The position numbers and the translations under genes were made by a program. Below the pieces are notes generated by a model. That model worked only from the letters and a program-made list of their open reading frames with translations. It had not been told where the DNA came from and ran no database searches. Shown piece by piece: positions 63,789 to 64,000 of a stretch of DNA of 64,000 nt. Source of the DNA: Lonicera japonica (Eukaryota > Streptophyta > Magnoliopsida > Dipsacales > Caprifoliaceae); assembly GCA_021464415.1 (NCBI GenBank), contig CM038467.1, positions 11,797,411-11,861,410 on the forward strand, read 5' to 3'. Within the stretch, counting starts at the first letter, position 1; every line of letters starts with the position of its first letter.

Positions 63789-64000
63789 CTTCTAGCGGAC
63801 CTGGAGAAGGGGTCTCTCCTATCCAGGTTCGACGCAGACGATAACCTGGGCTGAGCCACGGCGAACCTGTTGGAGCCAACGAGCCTAGACGGTGACTCAG
63901 ACCCACGTGAAGGAGAAGAAGCCACCATGCGCTTAGCTTCCTCGAGCCACTCCTGAGTTAACTTACTATTATTACTCCTTGTACTCGCATCAAAACTGTC
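63789..64000 (-). CDS. N-terminal exon of an unidentified plant protein (partial)
   Basis: Minus-strand open frame entering from the right edge and ending at AGA AG|gtaagc (phase 2). It encodes about 70 residues: a Ser/Asn-rich start, then TQEWLEEAKRMVASSPSRG, SPSRLVGSNRFAVAQPR and LDRRDPFSRSAR. Clean splice donor, plant-like codon use and GC content above the flanks make it a real exon. The basic Ser/Pro/Arg composition suggests a disordered N-terminus. I do not recognise the family, and no Met start is inside the window. Confidence 0.7.

Overview
This is a nuclear segment of a flowering plant, most likely a eudicot. The evidence is GT-AG introns, AT-rich intergenic DNA, and plant-only gene families (P-type PPR, WNK kinase, Di19, DUF868, a nuclear gene for plastid EF-Tu). 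Genes cover a minority of the window. Much of the rest is DNA-transposon debris, and for many elements I could read both ends and the target-site duplication (TSD) directly. I have not assigned a species.

Layout. 1-359: last two exons of a PCH2/TRIP13 AAA+ ATPase. 904-2518: a 1.6 kb fold-back Mutator-like element (MULE). 2719-4597 (minus): a mitochondrial-type PPR gene with a one-base frameshift. 4807-6505: a second MULE carrying the 5' part of a serine acetyltransferase gene (Pack-MULE) and itself interrupted by a hAT element. 7.6-13.9 kb: gene-poor, with a decayed hAT transposase end and a 135-bp tandem repeat. 14138-15295: a broken Di19 zinc-finger gene. 16797-18263 (minus): plastid EF-Tu. 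20519-25843 (minus): a nine-exon WNK8/10-like kinase, whose last exon I found by splice-phase matching. 26.3-52.3 kb: about 26 kb with no gene I can defend, but with Helitron, hAT, Tourist and Mutator-like elements. Two of these belong to one MULE family whose internal minisatellite has an 18-bp core present in both orientations. 53050-53967: an intronless DUF868 gene. 55173-59055 (minus): an eight-exon gene for a PRUNE-like DHH/DHHA2 protein that lacks the catalytic motifs and a visible start codon. 59.1-63.2 kb: a Helitron end, a MULE-like repeat and two Tourist elements. 63789-64000 (minus): the start of another gene that leaves the window.

The genes are ordinary unlinked nuclear loci and form no operon or pathway cluster. 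The main content is how transposons have shaped the locus. The PPR gene lies between two unrelated MULEs, each within about 210 bp. A gene 5' end has been captured. The PRUNE-like gene has a hAT in its last intron and a Helitron against its 5' end. I see no CRISPR array, tRNA, rRNA, or intact autonomous transposase or reverse transcriptase.
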